The notes beneath the pieces were generated by a model. It did no database searches, was not told where the DNA came from, and saw nothing but the letters and a program-made list of their open reading frames with translations. Positions 7,021 through 8,143 of a stretch of 8,143 nt of DNA are shown piece after piece; the stretch's first letter is position 1, and each line of letters opens with the position of its first letter. Source of the stretch: a bacterium (GTDB lineage Bacteria > UBA9089 > CG2-30-40-21 > SBAY01); the NCBI GenBank assembly GCA_040757115.1, contig JBFLYA010000171.1, forward strand, positions 1 through 8,143, in the 5' to 3' direction. The position numbers were made by a program, and so were the translations under genes.

Positions 7021-7055
7021 GAAAAATATTTTAGCCTTCAATTTTTTTCTTGACT
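7015..7055. promoter_or_regulatory. 12-bp perfect dyad carrying both divergent -35 boxes
   Basis: AGTCAAGAAAAA (7015-7026) and TTTTTCTTGACT (7044-7055) are exact reverse complements separated by 17 bases. The outer six bases of each arm are the TTGACT -35 box of a divergent promoter, facing the giant gene on one side and the phospholipase-like gene on the other. It could be an operator for coordinated control, or simply two similar -35 regions back to back. Confidence 0.6.
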
Positions 7056-7078
7056 AATTTTATTCCAAAAGGTATAAT
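7050..7078 (+). promoter_or_regulatory. Near-consensus sigma-70 promoter of the phospholipase-like gene
   Basis: TTGACT (7050-7055), exactly 17 bases, TATAAT (7073-7078): eleven of twelve consensus bases with ideal spacing. Transcription should begin 6-8 bases on, at about 7084-7087, directly before the ATG at 7088. The first 15 bases TTGACTAATTTTATT match the peptidase promoter except for one base. Confidence 0.87.
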
Positions 7079-7087
7079 AAACTCAGA

Positions 7088-7942
7088 ATGATGTTTAAAA
7101 TATCATTTATCCTTATCCTATCATTAATATTTCAGATAACTTATCCTCAATTAGTCTTTTCTTATGGTCTGCTTACACACATCGAGCTTATGACTCAAAC
7201 AATGAGAGCATTAGGGTCTGAATTCGCCTCCATATCAACTACATTCTTACTTTATGCCACATTAGGGGCAATTGGACCAAATATTTTTAAAGGTAACCTT
7301 TTTAAAAAACTTCATGGAGAACAATTTACACAATTTGTCTATGGCATGATAGATTATTTAATGAATCTTACACCTGGAGAAAAAAGGCAGAAACTAACTG
7401 CCTATTTATATGGCTATTTAACCCATCTTGCCGGGGATATAAATGGTGATGCACTTGCCCATCGACTAAGTCATCAAAAAGAACATAATTCTAAGTTTAA
7501 TCGAGTTTATCTTCATCAAGACCTTTATGTTGCGTGTAAATATTATCCTGCGGGTGGGAATAAGGCTAATTTAAAGATTGACTTATATGAATTAGATACA
7601 GATATTATGCAGATGTATCGATGGGTATTTGATAAATTGGAAGGCGGGACATTTAAATTAGAGTGGAAGACATTTATCTCTTCTTATGACCGAACTCGAC
7701 TTCTTATCTGGTGGTTAATCCAGGAGGCAAAACAACCTTTTTTCCGTGTGTTTTTACCTTATAATTTTAGTATGAAGTATCTCTTAGAATTTGAGCGTAA
7801 TTTTGAAGACGCTAAACAAAAAGCCATTCAATTCATTAAGACAGCAACCGAGTATCTTTATAGCCCTACCTGGAATAAGGAGGGATTGGATAAATTAAAA
7901 GAAGTTCTTAAAGAAGACGATGTTGGCTGTCCGTATCTGTAA
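7088..7942 (+). CDS. Exported zinc-dependent phospholipase C-like protein
   Basis: 284 residues with a signal peptide (basic K4, hydrophobic 5-24, likely cut near VFSYG). The body resembles the zinc-dependent phospholipase C / S1-P1 nuclease-like family: SYGLLTH near the mature N terminus (H31), GAIGPNIF (60-67), H76, then YLYGYLTHLAGDINGDALAH with H113-x3-D117 and H125, followed by HNSKF (H133) and LHQD (H143, D145). Bacillus phospholipase C has the comparable series H14, D55, H69, H118-x3-D122, H128, H142-x3-E146. Here the Asp of GxxxPD is Asn65 and the last Glu is not obvious, so activity is uncertain. If active, it would cleave phospholipid head groups outside the cytoplasm. The start gives no usable Shine-Dalgarno site and lies at the predicted transcription start, suggesting leaderless translation; a second ATG follows at once (7091). 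It is divergent from the giant gene. Confidence 0.68.
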   Translation: MMFKISFILILSLIFQITYPQLVFSYGLLTHIELMTQTMRALGSEFASISTTFLLYATLGAIGPNIFKGNLFKKLHGEQFTQFVYGMIDYLMNLTPGEKRQKLTAYLYGYLTHLAGDINGDALAHRLSHQKEHNSKFNRVYLHQDLYVACKYYPAGGNKANLKIDLYELDTDIMQMYRWVFDKLEGGTFKLEWKTFISSYDRTRLLIWWLIQEAKQPFFRVFLPYNFSMKYLLEFERNFEDAKQKAIQFIKTATEYLYSPTWNKEGLDKLKEVLKEDDVGCPYL

Positions 7943-7961
7943 ATGAGGTTATCAGTAATTC

Positions 7962-8007
7962 GTAACCGTTCAGGATATAGCCACAGAGTTACAGAGAACA
8001 CAGAGGG
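7962..8007 (+). repeat. Inverted copy of the 13-mer plus CACAGAG triplet block
   Basis: GTAACCGTTCAGG (7962-7974), ATATAG, then a roughly 9-base period tract (CCACAGAGTT, ACAGAGAACA, CAGAGGG). Reverse-complemented, the tract reads as three CTCTGTG-like units ending at CCTGAACGGTTAC, the same order as 201-247. It begins 19 nt past the stop codon of the phospholipase-like gene. No T-rich terminator is present. Confidence 0.7.
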
Positions 8008-8057
8008 AATATAGCAGTTATTAGTCAAAACTTTATTCAGAGTGGATAAGTAAAAAA

Positions 8058-8143
8058 AATCCCAAATCCCAAGCACCAAATCTCAAATAAACACCAAATT
8101 CCACATACCAAAAAGCGAATTAGAGATTAGTGAATTAGAGATT
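8058..8143. repeat. A/C-rich short-word repeats and GAATTAGAGATT direct repeat
   Basis: CCAAAT or TCAAAT recurs at 8062, 8076, 8083 and 8094 in an A/C-rich tract. After it, GAATTAGAGATT occurs twice with a 15-base period (8117-8128 and 8132-8143), the second copy cut by the window end. It is non-coding as far as visible. Such degenerate tracts are typical of repeat-rich intergenic regions, and the array probably continues beyond the window. Confidence 0.55.

Noticed and set aside
7858-8079. Minus-strand 73-residue frame
   Set aside because: It overlaps the end of the phospholipase-like gene and runs through the 13-mer and CACAGAG repeat, so it is a chance frame.

Overview
AT-rich bacterial DNA with consensus sigma-70-type promoters, Sec signal peptides on all three long proteins, and many dispersed intergenic repeats. 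The CTCTGCG/CACAGAG triplet blocks, the CCAAAT-type A/C-rich tract and the GAATTAGAGATT repeat resemble intergenic clutter I associate with uncultivated, probably diderm, candidate-phylum bacteria. That assignment is an impression. No gene here fixes the taxon.

Layout: 1-247 is repeat DNA (the right half of a hairpin element, then a CTCTGCG triplet block ending in CCTGAACGGTTAC). 249-1262 (-) is an exported LysM-LysM-M23 cell-wall peptidase with a perfect TTGACA-17-TATAAT promoter. 1457-1630 (-) is a small one-helix membrane protein, easily missed because of its length. 1665-1891 is a MITE-like imperfect hairpin element; its right half is identical over 122 bases to the window start. 1927-6924 (-) encodes a 1665-residue exported protein: an unassigned N-terminal region, five 57-residue Pro/Glu/Val/Lys repeats, a C-terminal-type domain, four 39-residue repeats of similar composition, and two more copies of that domain. 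6925-7087 is a divergent promoter region whose two -35 boxes lie in a perfect 12-bp dyad. 7088-7942 (+) is an exported zinc-dependent phospholipase C-like protein, apparently made from a leaderless mRNA. 7962-8143 is again repeat DNA.

Together the long genes look like an envelope or surface set: a peptidoglycan hydrolase, a very long stalk-like protein carrying three predicted beta-sandwich modules, and a possible lipase. Joint function is inference from proximity. Only the giant gene and the phospholipase-like gene share a divergent promoter region.

The main second-look signals are the 13-mer GTAACCGTTCAGG, found in the same orientation 1, 35 and 19 nt after the stop codons of all three long genes; the bacterial PEVK-like giant protein with its triplicated module; and the leaderless, dyad-linked divergent promoter. 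I found no rRNA, tRNA, CRISPR array, transposase or known defence system.
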